Positions 1-8,306 of a DNA stretch of 64,000 nt are shown one piece after another. The DNA lies in assembly GCF_002934665.1 (NCBI RefSeq), contig NZ_NIRS01000009.1:186001-250000 (forward strand), read 5' to 3'. The DNA is from Pseudomonas laurylsulfatiphila (lineage in GTDB: Bacteria; Pseudomonadota; Gammaproteobacteria; Pseudomonadales; Pseudomonadaceae). Within the stretch, counting starts at the first letter, position 1; each line of letters starts with the position of its first letter. The notes below the pieces were generated by a model. It saw only the letters and a program-made list of their open reading frames with translations, ran no database searches and was not told the origin of the DNA. Made by a program: the position numbers and the translations under genes.

Positions 1-307
1 ACAGGTGGACTTCGATGACCGGCAGCTCGCTGGCGACCAGAGCGTCGCGGATGGCGACCGAGGTGTGAGTCCACGCGGCGGGATTGATGATGATCCCGGC
101 GCAGCGACCGCGGGCCGCGTGAATCCAGTCGAGCAATTCACCCTCATGGTTGGTCTGGCGAAACTCCACCGCCAGGCCGAACTCTTCGGCGGCGCGTCCG
201 CACAGGGCCGAAATGTCTGCCAGGGTTTCGTGGCCGTAAGTCGACGGTTCACGGGTGCCGAGCAGGTTCAGGTTCGGGCCGTTTAGCACCAGAACGATAG
301 GGGACAT
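1..307 (-). CDS. aroQ: Type II 3-dehydroquinate dehydratase, 3' end cut by window edge
   Basis: Reading the minus strand from an ATG at 307 gives an N-terminus of about 102 residues before the window edge. It contains the type II dehydroquinase signatures NGPNLNLLG and R-E-P-x-x-Y-G near the start (the tyrosine is the family's catalytic base), a QTNHEGEL segment, and IINPAAWTHTS, which in this family contacts substrate. The enzyme dehydrates 3-dehydroquinate to 3-dehydroshikimate, either in the shikimate pathway or in quinate breakdown. The neighbouring LysR gene and a palindrome inside the predicted promoter suggest a regulated, possibly catabolic copy rather than the housekeeping one; that is inference. 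The C-terminus is outside the window. Confidence 0.93.
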   Translation of the reverse strand, partial: MSPIVLVLNGPNLNLLGTREPSTYGHETLADISALCGRAAEEFGLAVEFRQTNHEGELLDWIHAARGRCAGIIINPAAWTHTSVAIRDALVASELPVIEVHL

Positions 308-366
308 CGGAATCTCTCCACTTATTATTGTTGGAATCGGCCAAGGTTCTCGGCCTGTGGAGATAA

Positions 367-393
367 ATTGTACTAACTAGTTAATTCGGTCAA
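367..393 (-). promoter_or_regulatory. Predicted aroQ promoter with a TAACTAGTTA palindrome in its spacer
   Basis: On the minus strand, TTGACC (-35 like) is followed 15 bases later by TACAAT, or 17 bases later by CAATTT. The 10-base perfect palindrome TAACTAGTTA (374-383) fills the spacer. A palindrome at this place is the usual arrangement for a repressor that occludes RNA polymerase. The cognate regulator is not identifiable from the window. Confidence 0.45.
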
Positions 394-447
394 TTGAAGA
401 GAGGGTACGCTGGCGGTTTGTGGGCGATGATCGGACACTTTCTCTAT

Positions 448-1359
448 TCAGCGAGGCAAATGCTCCACCAGAAAATCAATGAACGCCCTCAAGCGCAGCG
501 GAACATGCCGACTTTGCGGGTACAACAGGGTGAATGGCCGAGAGCGCCCGCCATAGGGCTTTAGCACTTCCACCAGCGAGCCGTCGGCCAGTTCCTTTTC
601 CACGATAAAACGATAGGTCTGAAACAACCCTGCCCCGTGTTTGGCCAGCGTCACCCCGCCCAGTACATCATCGGAACAACTGAGGTTGCCCTCGGCCAGA
701 ATCTCCCGGGGCACGCCTTCATCGTTAAACAACCAGGCAATGCGCCGGCCGCTGCTGGGTAACTCGTATTGAATGCATTCGTGGTGTTCGAGGTCGTCGA
801 GGGTTTGCGGAGTGCCGGCCTGTTTCAGGTAATCAGGGCTGGCGATCAACACCAGGGCGGCATCTTCCAGCTGGCGGGCGATCAGACCGGAATCCGGGAT
901 GGCTCGCACGCGAATCGCCATGTCGTAGCCTTCGCCGACGAAATCGATGTTGCGATTGCTGATATGCGACTCGACTTTCACGGCGGGATAGCGCGCCCGA
1001 AATTCGGGCAGTAGCGGCAGGATTCGATGATGCGCGTAGGTGGTCGGAATACTGATGCGCAAAGTACCCGACGGCACTTGCTGCTGGCCCATGACCTCAC
1101 GCTGGGCCTCGACCAGTTGCGCAAGGGCCTGGCGACATTCTTCGTAATAACGGCGACCACTGTCAGTGAGCTTCACGCTACGCGTGGTGCGCGCGAACAG
1201 GCGCACACCCAGGCGTTCTTCCATGCGCGACACCGATCGGCTCACGGCAGCGGGCGTGACACCTGCCACCAGCGCCGCGGCAGTAAAACTGCCAGCCTCG
1301 GCGGCCAGGCAAAACAGCTCAATGCTGCCCAACTGAAGATCGTCGAATTGTCGCTGCAT
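448..1359 (-). CDS. LysR-family transcriptional regulator
   Basis: The 303-residue protein has a typical LysR layout. A winged HTH fills roughly residues 8-66 (SFTAAALVAGVTPAAVSRSVSRMEERLG, then LFARTTRSVKLT) and a periplasmic-binding-protein-like effector domain runs from about residue 95 to the end. The length is normal and the start is ATG at 1359. The subgroup resembles the many LysR paralogues of Pseudomonas with an ISIPTTYAHHRILPLLPEF linker region. It lies 140 bp upstream of the aroQ-like gene on the same strand, so it may control that gene, but LysR proteins usually act on divergent neighbours and no such neighbour is present. Effector unknown. Confidence 0.9.
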   Translation of the reverse strand: MQRQFDDLQLGSIELFCLAAEAGSFTAAALVAGVTPAAVSRSVSRMEERLGVRLFARTTRSVKLTDSGRRYYEECRQALAQLVEAQREVMGQQQVPSGTLRISIPTTYAHHRILPLLPEFRARYPAVKVESHISNRNIDFVGEGYDMAIRVRAIPDSGLIARQLEDAALVLIASPDYLKQAGTPQTLDDLEHHECIQYELPSSGRRIAWLFNDEGVPREILAEGNLSCSDDVLGGVTLAKHGAGLFQTYRFIVEKELADGSLVEVLKPYGGRSRPFTLLYPQSRHVPLRLRAFIDFLVEHLPR

Positions 1360-1427
1360 AATTGATTACACCGGGGATCAGATGAAGTATCCGACCCAGT
1401 ATTTATCAGTCTCCCGTGCACGAATAC

Positions 1428-1456
1428 AAAAAAACCGTCACGAGGACGGCTTTTTT
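1428..1456. terminator. Bidirectional rho-independent terminator below trmA
   Basis: Stem CCGTC/GACGG with a five-base loop, flanked by seven A on one side and six T on the other, so it can work in both directions. It lies just downstream of trmA on the minus strand, in the gap before the LysR gene. Confidence 0.8.
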
Positions 1457-1472
1457 GTGGTGGCAGATGCCA

Positions 1473-2552
1473 TCAACGCCGGGTCAACATCACCCCGGAT
1501 TCCATGTGATGGGTCCACGGGAACTGGTCGAACATCGCACACCGGCTGATGCGGTGGGTGTCGTGCAGTTGGGCGATGTTGGCTGCCAGGGTCTCCGGAT
1601 TGCAGGAGATGTATAGGATGTTGTCGAAGCGCCGGGTCAGCTCGCAGGTGTCCGGGTCCATGCCGGCGCGGGGCGGGTCGACGAACACGCTGCCGAACTC
1701 GTAGCTCTTGAGGTCGATGCCGTGCAGGCGGCGGAACGGACGCACTTCGTTCAGGGCTTCGGTCAGCTCTTCGGCGGACAAGCGCACCAAGGTGACGTTA
1801 TCCACAGCGTTTTCGCTGAGATTGCTCAGCGCCGCGTTGACCGAGGTCTTGCTGATTTCGGTGGCCAGCACTTTGCGCACGCGGGTGGCGAGCGGCAGGG
1901 TGAAGTTGCCGTTGCCGCAATACAGCTCCAGCAAATCATCGGAGCGATCGCCAAGCGCATCGTATGCCCAGTTGAGCATCTTCTGGTTCACCGTACCGTT
2001 GGGCTGGGTGAACGCGCCTTCCGGCTGGCGGTAGCTGAAGGTGCGGCCGCCGACGTCCAGTTGCTCGACCACGTAATCGTGACCGATGACTTCGCGCTTG
2101 CCCTTGGAGCGGCCGATGATGCTGACGTTCAGGTCCGTCGCCAGTTTCGAAGCCGCCGCGTGCCAGTGCTCGTCCAGCGGGCGGTGATAGCACAAAGTGA
2201 TCATTGCGTCGCCGGCCAGCGTGGTCAGGAATTCGACCTGGAACAGCTTGTGGCTCAGAGGCGCACTGGCTTGCCACGCTGCCTTGAGCTGCGGCATCAA
2301 CTGGTTGATGCGCAGGCTGGCGATCGGGAACTCTTCGATCAGGATGGGCGTGCGTTTGTCTTCCTGGGAAAACATCGCGTAATGCCGCTCGCCGGCCTCG
2401 CGCCACAGGCGGAACTCGGCGCGCAGGCGGAAGTTTTTCAGCGGCGAATCGAAAACGGCCGGCTCGGGTGCATCGAACGGGGCCAGCAGGTCACGCAAAC
2501 GCGTGACCTTTTCTTCAAGTTGAACGGCATAGGCCTGGGAATCAAAAGTCAT
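1473..2552 (-). CDS. trmA: tRNA (uracil-5-)-methyltransferase TrmA
   Basis: The 359-residue product has family-typical length. It makes 5-methyluridine at position 54 of the tRNA T-loop using S-adenosylmethionine. Visible motifs are the SAM-binding stretch LLELYCGNGNFTLPLA, the VFVDPPRAGMD segment and ISCNPETLAANI near residue 320, which holds the nucleophilic cysteine; a conserved glutamate lies near the C-terminus (HMESGVMLTRR). The start chosen is the ATG at 2552 (MTFDSQAYAVQL). A longer reading from a TTG at 2564 adds only four residues. The chosen ATG overlaps the TGA of the upstream permease gene (ATGA), implying translational coupling. Confidence 0.97.
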   Translation of the reverse strand: MTFDSQAYAVQLEEKVTRLRDLLAPFDAPEPAVFDSPLKNFRLRAEFRLWREAGERHYAMFSQEDKRTPILIEEFPIASLRINQLMPQLKAAWQASAPLSHKLFQVEFLTTLAGDAMITLCYHRPLDEHWHAAASKLATDLNVSIIGRSKGKREVIGHDYVVEQLDVGGRTFSYRQPEGAFTQPNGTVNQKMLNWAYDALGDRSDDLLELYCGNGNFTLPLATRVRKVLATEISKTSVNAALSNLSENAVDNVTLVRLSAEELTEALNEVRPFRRLHGIDLKSYEFGSVFVDPPRAGMDPDTCELTRRFDNILYISCNPETLAANIAQLHDTHRISRCAMFDQFPWTHHMESGVMLTRR

Positions 2553-3844
2553 GCGTTGAACCAACCCAGCTTGATCACGAACAGAATCGACAGGATCACC
2601 AGCGCCGGGTTCAGCTCACGACCACGACCGGACATCAGCTTGATGGCGGTCCAGGAAATGAAACCGAAGGCGATGCCATTGGCGATGGAATAGGTGAACG
2701 GCATCGCCAGCGCGGTGATCACCACAGGCGCGGCAACGGTGATGTCGTCCCAGTCTATTTCGGCCAGGCCGGATGTCATCAGCACGGCGACGAACAGCAG
2801 GGCCGGTGCAGTGGCGAAGGCTGGAACACTGGCGGCCAGTGGCGAGAAGAACAGCGCCAGCAGGAACAGGATCGCGACGACGACGGCGGTCAGGCCGGTG
2901 CGGCCACCGGCACTCACGCCAGCGGCGGACTCGATGTAGCTGGTGGTGGTCGAGGTGCCCAGCAGGGAACCGGCCATGGCAGCGGTGCTGTCGGCGATCA
3001 GCGCACGGCCCATTTTCGGCATGTGGCCGTCCTTGCCCATCAGGCCGGCGCGCTTGGCAACGCCGATCAGGGTGCCGGAATTGTCGAACAGGTCGACGAA
3101 CAGGAACGCAAAAATCACGCTGACCAGACCGATGTCCAGTGCGCCCTTGATGTCCAGTTGCAGGAAGGTCGGGGCCAGCGACGGCGGCATCGACATCACG
3201 CCGCCGAACGGGGTGAAGCCCATCACGATCGAAACGATGGTCACCACCAGAATACCGATCAGCACCGCGCCGCGCACGGCAAGGGCTTCAAGCGCGACGA
3301 TCAGGGCAAAACCGAGGGTGGCGAGGATCGGAGCCGGTTGCTTCAGGTCGCCGAGGCCGACCATGGTCGCCGGGTTGCTGACCACAATGCCGGCGTTGTG
3401 CAGGGCGATCAGCGCCAGGAACAGGCCGATACCGGCAGCAATGGCCGAACGCAGTGGCAACGGGATGCTGTTGATGATCCATTCACGGATGCGGAAGATC
3501 GACAGCAGGAAGAAACACACTGCCGAGATGAACACCGCGCCGAGCGCCACTTGCCAGGTATGGCCCATGTGCAGGACCACGGTGTAGGTAAAGAAGGCGT
3601 TCAGGCCCATGCCCGGTGCGAGGGCGATCGGGTAGTTGGCGATCAGGCCCATGGTCGTCGAGCCGATGGCAGCTGCCAGACAGGTGGCGACAAACACCGC
3701 GCCCTTGTCCATGCCGGTCTCGCCGAGGATGCTCGGGTTGACGAACAGAATGTAGGCCATGGCCAAAAAGGTCGTGACGCCCGCCAGAATCTCGGTCCGC
3801 ACGTTGGTGTTGTGTGCCTTGAGTTGAAACAGCCTTTCCAGCAT
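2549..3844 (-). CDS. NCS2-family purine permease (AzgA/AdeP-like)
   Basis: A 431-residue inner-membrane protein rich in hydrophobic segments. It matches the AzgA branch of the NCS2 family, proton symporters for adenine, guanine or hypoxanthine. Diagnostic stretches are EILAGVTTFLAMAYILFVNP near the N-terminus, APGMGLNAFF in helix 3, FVDLFDNSGTLIGVA in helix 8, and GTSTTTSYIESAAGVSAGGRTG in helix 10. Together they form the family's substrate and proton site. The start is ATG at 3844. The stop overlaps the trmA start by four bases, so the two genes probably share an mRNA; no functional link between tRNA methylation and purine uptake is obvious. Confidence 0.92.
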   Translation of the reverse strand: MLERLFQLKAHNTNVRTEILAGVTTFLAMAYILFVNPSILGETGMDKGAVFVATCLAAAIGSTTMGLIANYPIALAPGMGLNAFFTYTVVLHMGHTWQVALGAVFISAVCFFLLSIFRIREWIINSIPLPLRSAIAAGIGLFLALIALHNAGIVVSNPATMVGLGDLKQPAPILATLGFALIVALEALAVRGAVLIGILVVTIVSIVMGFTPFGGVMSMPPSLAPTFLQLDIKGALDIGLVSVIFAFLFVDLFDNSGTLIGVAKRAGLMGKDGHMPKMGRALIADSTAAMAGSLLGTSTTTSYIESAAGVSAGGRTGLTAVVVAILFLLALFFSPLAASVPAFATAPALLFVAVLMTSGLAEIDWDDITVAAPVVITALAMPFTYSIANGIAFGFISWTAIKLMSGRGRELNPALVILSILFVIKLGWFNA

Positions 3845-4066
3845 GTCTGCTCCCCGTGGCGCGCCGGGCGCCGTGAATGTATCGACCTCAACAGCAAAGC
3901 ACAGGCAGCAGAACGCGCCTGGAAATTACTGTGGGCCGGAAAAAGCCGCGCATCATACCAGTAGCTTGGGCATATGGCTGCTTATGGCGGTGATCGTCGT
4001 CGATGTTTTGCGACAAAGCCAAGTGCGCCATACTGCGCGCTGGTTTTTCGGGGTGGAAAGTACTGC

Positions 4067-4513
4067 ATGAAAAGGCGTCTGGTTAGCGTGTTCGGCGTAT
4101 TGATAGCGTTGCTTCTCGGGGCCCAAACGGCCACGGCGGCATCGGCCCCGCCATTGAGTCAATTGAAAGTGCTCAAAGTCGCTTCGCCGTCCTGTGGCGT
4201 TGAAAATATCGACGAAGGGCAAACCCGGACGCGCTGCGATCACAATGGCCCGAACATCACGGTGTACGTGCTGGAAGTGGGTTACGGGCGTGAGGCCCAT
4301 GTCGCCATCGACGGTTTTGAGGTGAACGGCACGCGTACGCCGGTCTGCGCGTTCAAGAACGGCAACCTGACCAGTTGCACCCCCGGGGAAAAAACCGTCG
4401 GCTATTTGTATGCACTCGATCTGGCTGGCAAACAGGAAGGCACTCTGACCTTCAGCAATACCTCGATCAATGCGCCCGGCAATACGATGTCGACGCAGCT
4501 TTACATCCAGTAG
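4067..4513 (+). CDS. Small secreted protein, DUF4879/YolA-like
   Basis: From the ATG at 4067 the product is 148 residues, beginning with a Sec signal peptide (MKRRLVSVFGVLIALLLG, cleavage predicted after TATAA around residue 24). The upstream in-frame extension to 3974 has no signal character and was rejected. The mature part has four cysteines that could form disulfides. Its end, TFSNTSINAPGNTMSTQLYI, resembles the C-terminus I associate with DUF4879 proteins such as Bacillus YolA, whose function is unknown. It is likely periplasmic or secreted. It stands alone between a divergent permease gene and the DJ-1-like gene on its own strand. Confidence 0.7.
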   Translation: MKRRLVSVFGVLIALLLGAQTATAASAPPLSQLKVLKVASPSCGVENIDEGQTRTRCDHNGPNITVYVLEVGYGREAHVAIDGFEVNGTRTPVCAFKNGNLTSCTPGEKTVGYLYALDLAGKQEGTLTFSNTSINAPGNTMSTQLYIQ

Positions 4514-4581
4514 CCACATGTCTCGAACAAGGCGCGGGAAAGCTGACTACGCTTAAAAGATCACTCCGTGGACAGTACCCG

Positions 4582-5133
4582 ATGACCTTTAGAGCCTTGA
4601 TTGCCCTCGCCGAGGGTACCGATGACCTGCAGACCGTCACCCTGATCGACGTACTGCGCCGCGCCAAAATAGAAGTGGTGGTGGCCAGTATCGAAGGGCG
4701 GCGCATGCTCACTTGCGCCCGCGGCACTCGGCTGACGTCCGATGCCATGCTGGTGGACTTGCTGGCGCAGCCTTTCGACCTGATTGCCTTGCCGGGTGGC
4801 GCGGTGGGGGCGCAGCACTTGGCAGCCCACCAACCCCTGCAACAATTGATCAAGGATCAGGCGGCAGCCGGTCGCCTGTTCGCCGGCATCGCCGAAGCGC
4901 CCGCCGTGGCGCTGCAAGCCTTTGGCGTTTTGCGTCAACGGCGCATGACCTGTCTGCCATCGGCCAGCCATCAACTGTTGGGCTGTAATTTCGTCGATCA
5001 ACCGGTAGTGGTCGATGGCAACTGCATCACCGCCCAGGGCTCGGCTGGCGCATTGGCATTTGCCCTGGCGCTGGTGGAACAACTCTGCGGCAAAGCCACA
5101 CGTGCGGCGGTGGCAGGGGAGTTGTTGGTTTAG
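4582..5133 (+). CDS. DJ-1/PfpI-superfamily protein lacking catalytic residues
   Basis: The 183-residue protein has the full DJ-1/YajL fold signature: an N-terminal ALIALAEGTDDLQTVTLIDVLRRA strand-helix unit, the FDLIALPGG turn, and the nucleophile-elbow region around residue 104. Active family members have a cysteine here (ICAxP). This sequence reads IAEAP, so the nucleophile is alanine. The acid that activates that cysteine (Glu18 in DJ-1, GAEEMET) aligns with Gln17 (GTDDLQT), and the DJ-1 histidine region (THP) reads CLP. It is therefore probably a non-enzymatic member rather than a deglycase or protease. The start is ATG at 4582, about 70 bp after the secreted-protein gene. Confidence 0.85.
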   Translation: MTFRALIALAEGTDDLQTVTLIDVLRRAKIEVVVASIEGRRMLTCARGTRLTSDAMLVDLLAQPFDLIALPGGAVGAQHLAAHQPLQQLIKDQAAAGRLFAGIAEAPAVALQAFGVLRQRRMTCLPSASHQLLGCNFVDQPVVVDGNCITAQGSAGALAFALALVEQLCGKATRAAVAGELLV

Positions 5134-6380
5134 ACTTTCGCCTCTTCCTTCTCTTCATCTTTAGCCACGTGCATGCGATCGCGGCTGGCCAGGGTCGGGA
5201 ACAGTTTGACCCACACCCCGGTCACCACCAGCGTGCCGATCCCGCCCATGACCACGGCTGGCACCGTGCCGAACCAGTGGGCCGTCAGGCCCGATTCGAA
5301 TTCGCCCAACTGGTTCGAGGCACCGATGAACAGACCGTTCACGGCGCTGACCCGGCCGCGCATTTCGTCCGGGGTTTCCAGTTGAACGAAGGAGGCGCGG
5401 ATCACCATGCTGATCATGTCTGCCGCGCCCAACACCACCAACACCGCCAGGGAAAACCAGAACGAGGTCGACAGGCCGAACGCAATGGTTGCCACGCCGA
5501 AGATGCCCACGGCGGTGAACATCACCCGCCCTACATTGCGCTCCACGGCAAACCGCGCCAGGAACAGCGACATCAGCAGTGCACCCACTGCCGGTGCCGA
5601 GCGCAACAGGCCCAGCCCCCACGGGCCGGTCAGCAGGATGTCCTTGGCGAACACCGGCAGCAACGCCGTCGCTCCACCCAATAGCACCGCGAACAGATCG
5701 AGGGAGATCGCCCCGAGAATGTCCGGACGACTGCGGATGAAGCGGATGCCCGCGAGCAGTGAATCCAGTGTGGCCTTGCCCTTGTTCAGCGGCGTCTGCC
5801 GGGCCGGCAGGTTGAGCATCAGCGAACAGGCGATGACATACAGCAGCACCGTCGGGCCATACACCCAGACGCTGCCGAAGGCGTAGAGCAAACCGCCGAG
5901 GGCCGGGGCGACGATGGTGGCTGATTGCTGGGCCGATTGTGCGGCGGCTACCGCTCGGGGAAACAGCGCGCTGGGCACGATACTGGGCAGCAAGGCCTGG
6001 GTGGTCGGCATTTCAAAGGAGCGCGCGGCACCGAGCAGGAAGGCCAGGATAAAGATCATTTCCCGAGTGACATGGTCGGTTGCGCTGCCGATGGCCAGCG
6101 ACAGGGCGATCAATGCCTGCAGGGACTGGCAGATCGCCGCGACCTTGCGCCGGTCATAGCGGTCGGCGACGTGCCCTGTGTGCAGCATGAACAGCACGCG
6201 CGGGGCGAATTCGACCAGGCCGACCAGACCCAGGTCGAGCACATTGCCGGTCAATTGATACAGGTTCCAGCCGATGGCCACGGTGAGCATCTGGAAACCG
6301 CTGGCGGTAAATATCCGGGCCAGCCAGAACGCGAGAAAAGGGCGATGGTGACGTAACAGCAAGGGCTCTTGGCTGGGCAT
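5130..6380 (-). CDS. MFS transporter, EntS/transmembrane secretion effector type
   Basis: From the ATG at 6380 the product has 416 residues and about 12 hydrophobic segments. N-terminal FLAFWLARIFTASGFQMLTVAIGWNLYQLTG and the loop between helices 2 and 3, GHVADRYDRRKV, are the major facilitator signature. The FVQLETPDEMRGRVSAVNGLF stretch near residue 335 is typical of the EntS-like MFS_3 (PF05977) branch, which includes siderophore and drug exporters. A longer frame reaches 6641 but would run through a REP palindrome and was rejected. Its 3' end overlaps the end of the convergent DJ-1-like gene by four bases. Substrate unknown. Confidence 0.88.
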   Translation of the reverse strand: MPSQEPLLLRHHRPFLAFWLARIFTASGFQMLTVAIGWNLYQLTGNVLDLGLVGLVEFAPRVLFMLHTGHVADRYDRRKVAAICQSLQALIALSLAIGSATDHVTREMIFILAFLLGAARSFEMPTTQALLPSIVPSALFPRAVAAAQSAQQSATIVAPALGGLLYAFGSVWVYGPTVLLYVIACSLMLNLPARQTPLNKGKATLDSLLAGIRFIRSRPDILGAISLDLFAVLLGGATALLPVFAKDILLTGPWGLGLLRSAPAVGALLMSLFLARFAVERNVGRVMFTAVGIFGVATIAFGLSTSFWFSLAVLVVLGAADMISMVIRASFVQLETPDEMRGRVSAVNGLFIGASNQLGEFESGLTAHWFGTVPAVVMGGIGTLVVTGVWVKLFPTLASRDRMHVAKDEEKEEAKV

Positions 6381-6496
6381 TTGCGGAGAAATCTGGGGGG
6401 AGGGGAACCGCGAGATTATCACCAACCTGTAACAGAAAGTTGCCATGACAAAAAAATTAGTTAGCCAGACATCGATATCGAGAACACTGCCATTAA

Positions 6497-6588
6497 CTGT
6501 GGGAGCGAGCCTGCTCGCGATAGCGGTGTGACATTCAGCGATGATGTTGACTGACAGACTGCTATCGCGAGCAGGCTCGCTCCCACAG
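6497..6588. repeat. REP pair, GGGAGCGAGC type
   Basis: Two inverted copies of the core TGTGGGAGCGAGCCTGCTCG separated by about 40 bases, between the MFS gene and the cio promoter. Confidence 0.85.
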
Positions 6589-6690
6589 GGAATGTGTTGT
6601 AGTCGATGACAAAAGCCATGAGGCAACTTGTCACGCGGCAAAAGACCACGCGGTTCATCCCCGAAATTGGGACTACTCTTTCAACGTTGA

Positions 6691-6704
6691 TTGATCCAGA
6701 TCAA
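6691..6704 (+). promoter_or_regulatory. ANR/FNR box upstream of cioA
   Basis: TTGATCCAGATCAA is a perfect match to the TTGAT-N4-ATCAA consensus of the oxygen sensor ANR/FNR. Its centre lies about 170 bp before the cioA start, in the 485-bp gap that otherwise holds only the REP pair. The cio oxidase works under low oxygen or cyanide, so ANR control is sensible, but the sequence alone does not say whether it activates or represses here. Confidence 0.8.
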
Positions 6705-6866
6705 AACCCACAAAAGGAATTGATCCGGCGGCCGCAAGGCCAGACTCCCTGCGTTGTGATGCGTGCCAAAAAAAGAACAAACAGAGATTCGCCACACTCC
6801 ATATCCGTGGGGGCCGTGGGTGCAGGCTTCCAGCCAGCAGCCGTACTACCTGACAGAGGAAGACTT

Positions 6867-8303
6867 ATGTTCGGTTTAGAGGCACTTGATCTCGCCCGAA
6901 TTCAGTTCGCGTTCACCATCTCGTTCCACATCCTGTTTCCGGCCATCACCATCGGCCTGGCGAGTTACCTGGCGGTACTCGAAGGTCTGTGGTTGAAAAC
7001 CCATAACGACACCTACCGTGACCTCTACCATTTCTGGTCAAAGATCTTTGCCGTCAACTTCGGCATGGGCGTGGTTTCCGGCCTGGTCATGGCCTATCAG
7101 TTCGGTACCAACTGGAGCCGCTTCTCGGACTTCGCCGGATCGGTGACCGGGCCGTTGCTGACCTATGAAGTGCTCACGGCGTTCTTCCTCGAGGCGGGGT
7201 TCCTGGGGGTCATGCTGTTTGGCTGGAACAAGGTCGGGCGTGGCCTGCACTTCTTCGCCACCGTGATGGTCGCCATCGGTACGCTGATCTCGACCTTCTG
7301 GATTCTCGCCTCCAACAGCTGGATGCAGACCCCGCAGGGCTTCGAGATCGTCAACGGGCAGGTCATCCCCACCGACTGGCTGGCAGTTATCTTCAACCCG
7401 TCGTTCCCGTATCGCCTGATGCACATGGCCACGGCGGCGTTCGTAGCCACGGCCTTCTTCGTGGGAGCCTCGGCGGCCTGGCATTTGCTGCGTGGCAAGG
7501 ACAACCCGGCGATCCGCAAAATGCTCTCGATGGCCATGTGGATGGCGTTGATCGTTGCGCCGATCCAGGCGGTCATCGGCGACTTCCACGGCCTCAATAC
7601 ACTTGAGCATCAGCCGGCGAAAATCGCCGCGATCGAGGGGCACTGGGAAAACAAGGGTAACGAAGCGACTCCGCTGATCCTGTTCGGCTGGCCGGACATG
7701 AAGGAGGAGAAAACCAAGTTCGCCGTCGAGATCCCGTACCTGGGCAGCCTGATCCTGACTCACTCGCTGGACAAGCAAGTCCCGGCGCTCAAGGAGTTCC
7801 CGCCTGAAGACCGGCCAAATTCGACCATTGTGTTCTGGTCGTTCCGGATCATGGTGGGCCTGGGCATGCTGATGATCTTCACCGGGTTGTGGAGCCTGTG
7901 GCTGCGCAAGCGCGACACCCTCTACACCTCGCGGCCGTTCCTGTACCTGGCGCTGTGGATGGGGCCGTCAGGTCTGATTGCGATCCTTGCCGGCTGGTTC
8001 ACCACCGAAATCGGCCGTCAGCCGTGGGTGGTCTACGGCCTGATGCGCACGGCGGATGCGTCGTCCAACCATAGCGTCATGCAGATGAGCATCACCCTGA
8101 TCCTGTTCGTCGTGGTGTATTTCGCCCTGTTTGGCGCCGGACTTGGCTACATGATGCGCTTGGTGCGCAAGGGGCCGAAGATCGACGAAGGCAAGGAAAC
8201 CAACGATGGAGGCCCCGGCCAGAAACGTACACCGGCCCGTCCGCTGTCCGCCGCCGACGACGATCACGCCGATGCCGGCCACAGCCTGACCAAGGAGATT
8301 TGA
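6867..8303 (+). CDS. cioA: Cyanide-insensitive (bd-type) ubiquinol oxidase subunit I
   Basis: The 478-residue membrane subunit carries the quinol site and haems of a cytochrome bd-type oxidase, reducing O2 to water without pumping protons. His21 in FAFTISFHILFPAIT, the histidine in YRLMHMATAAF and the GWFTTEIGRQPWVVYG segment are the expected haem-ligand and helix landmarks. The loop between helices 6 and 7 is short, as in the CioA branch. The ATG at 6867 has a good AGGAAG ribosome site; an open frame extends back to 6606 across the ANR box and was rejected. The C-terminal tail is hydrophilic. cioB follows after three bases. Confidence 0.96.
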   Translation: MFGLEALDLARIQFAFTISFHILFPAITIGLASYLAVLEGLWLKTHNDTYRDLYHFWSKIFAVNFGMGVVSGLVMAYQFGTNWSRFSDFAGSVTGPLLTYEVLTAFFLEAGFLGVMLFGWNKVGRGLHFFATVMVAIGTLISTFWILASNSWMQTPQGFEIVNGQVIPTDWLAVIFNPSFPYRLMHMATAAFVATAFFVGASAAWHLLRGKDNPAIRKMLSMAMWMALIVAPIQAVIGDFHGLNTLEHQPAKIAAIEGHWENKGNEATPLILFGWPDMKEEKTKFAVEIPYLGSLILTHSLDKQVPALKEFPPEDRPNSTIVFWSFRIMVGLGMLMIFTGLWSLWLRKRDTLYTSRPFLYLALWMGPSGLIAILAGWFTTEIGRQPWVVYGLMRTADASSNHSVMQMSITLILFVVVYFALFGAGLGYMMRLVRKGPKIDEGKETNDGGPGQKRTPARPLSAADDDHADAGHSLTKEI

Positions 8304-8306
8304 ATC

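Noticed and set aside
6497..6588. REP palindromes as a CRISPR array
   Set aside because: Copies are inverted, dispersed and singly placed between genes, with no regular spacers or cas genes.
6606..6866. N-terminal extension of cioA
   Set aside because: It would translate through the ANR box and lacks family similarity; the ATG at 6867 has a good ribosome site and the known N-terminus.
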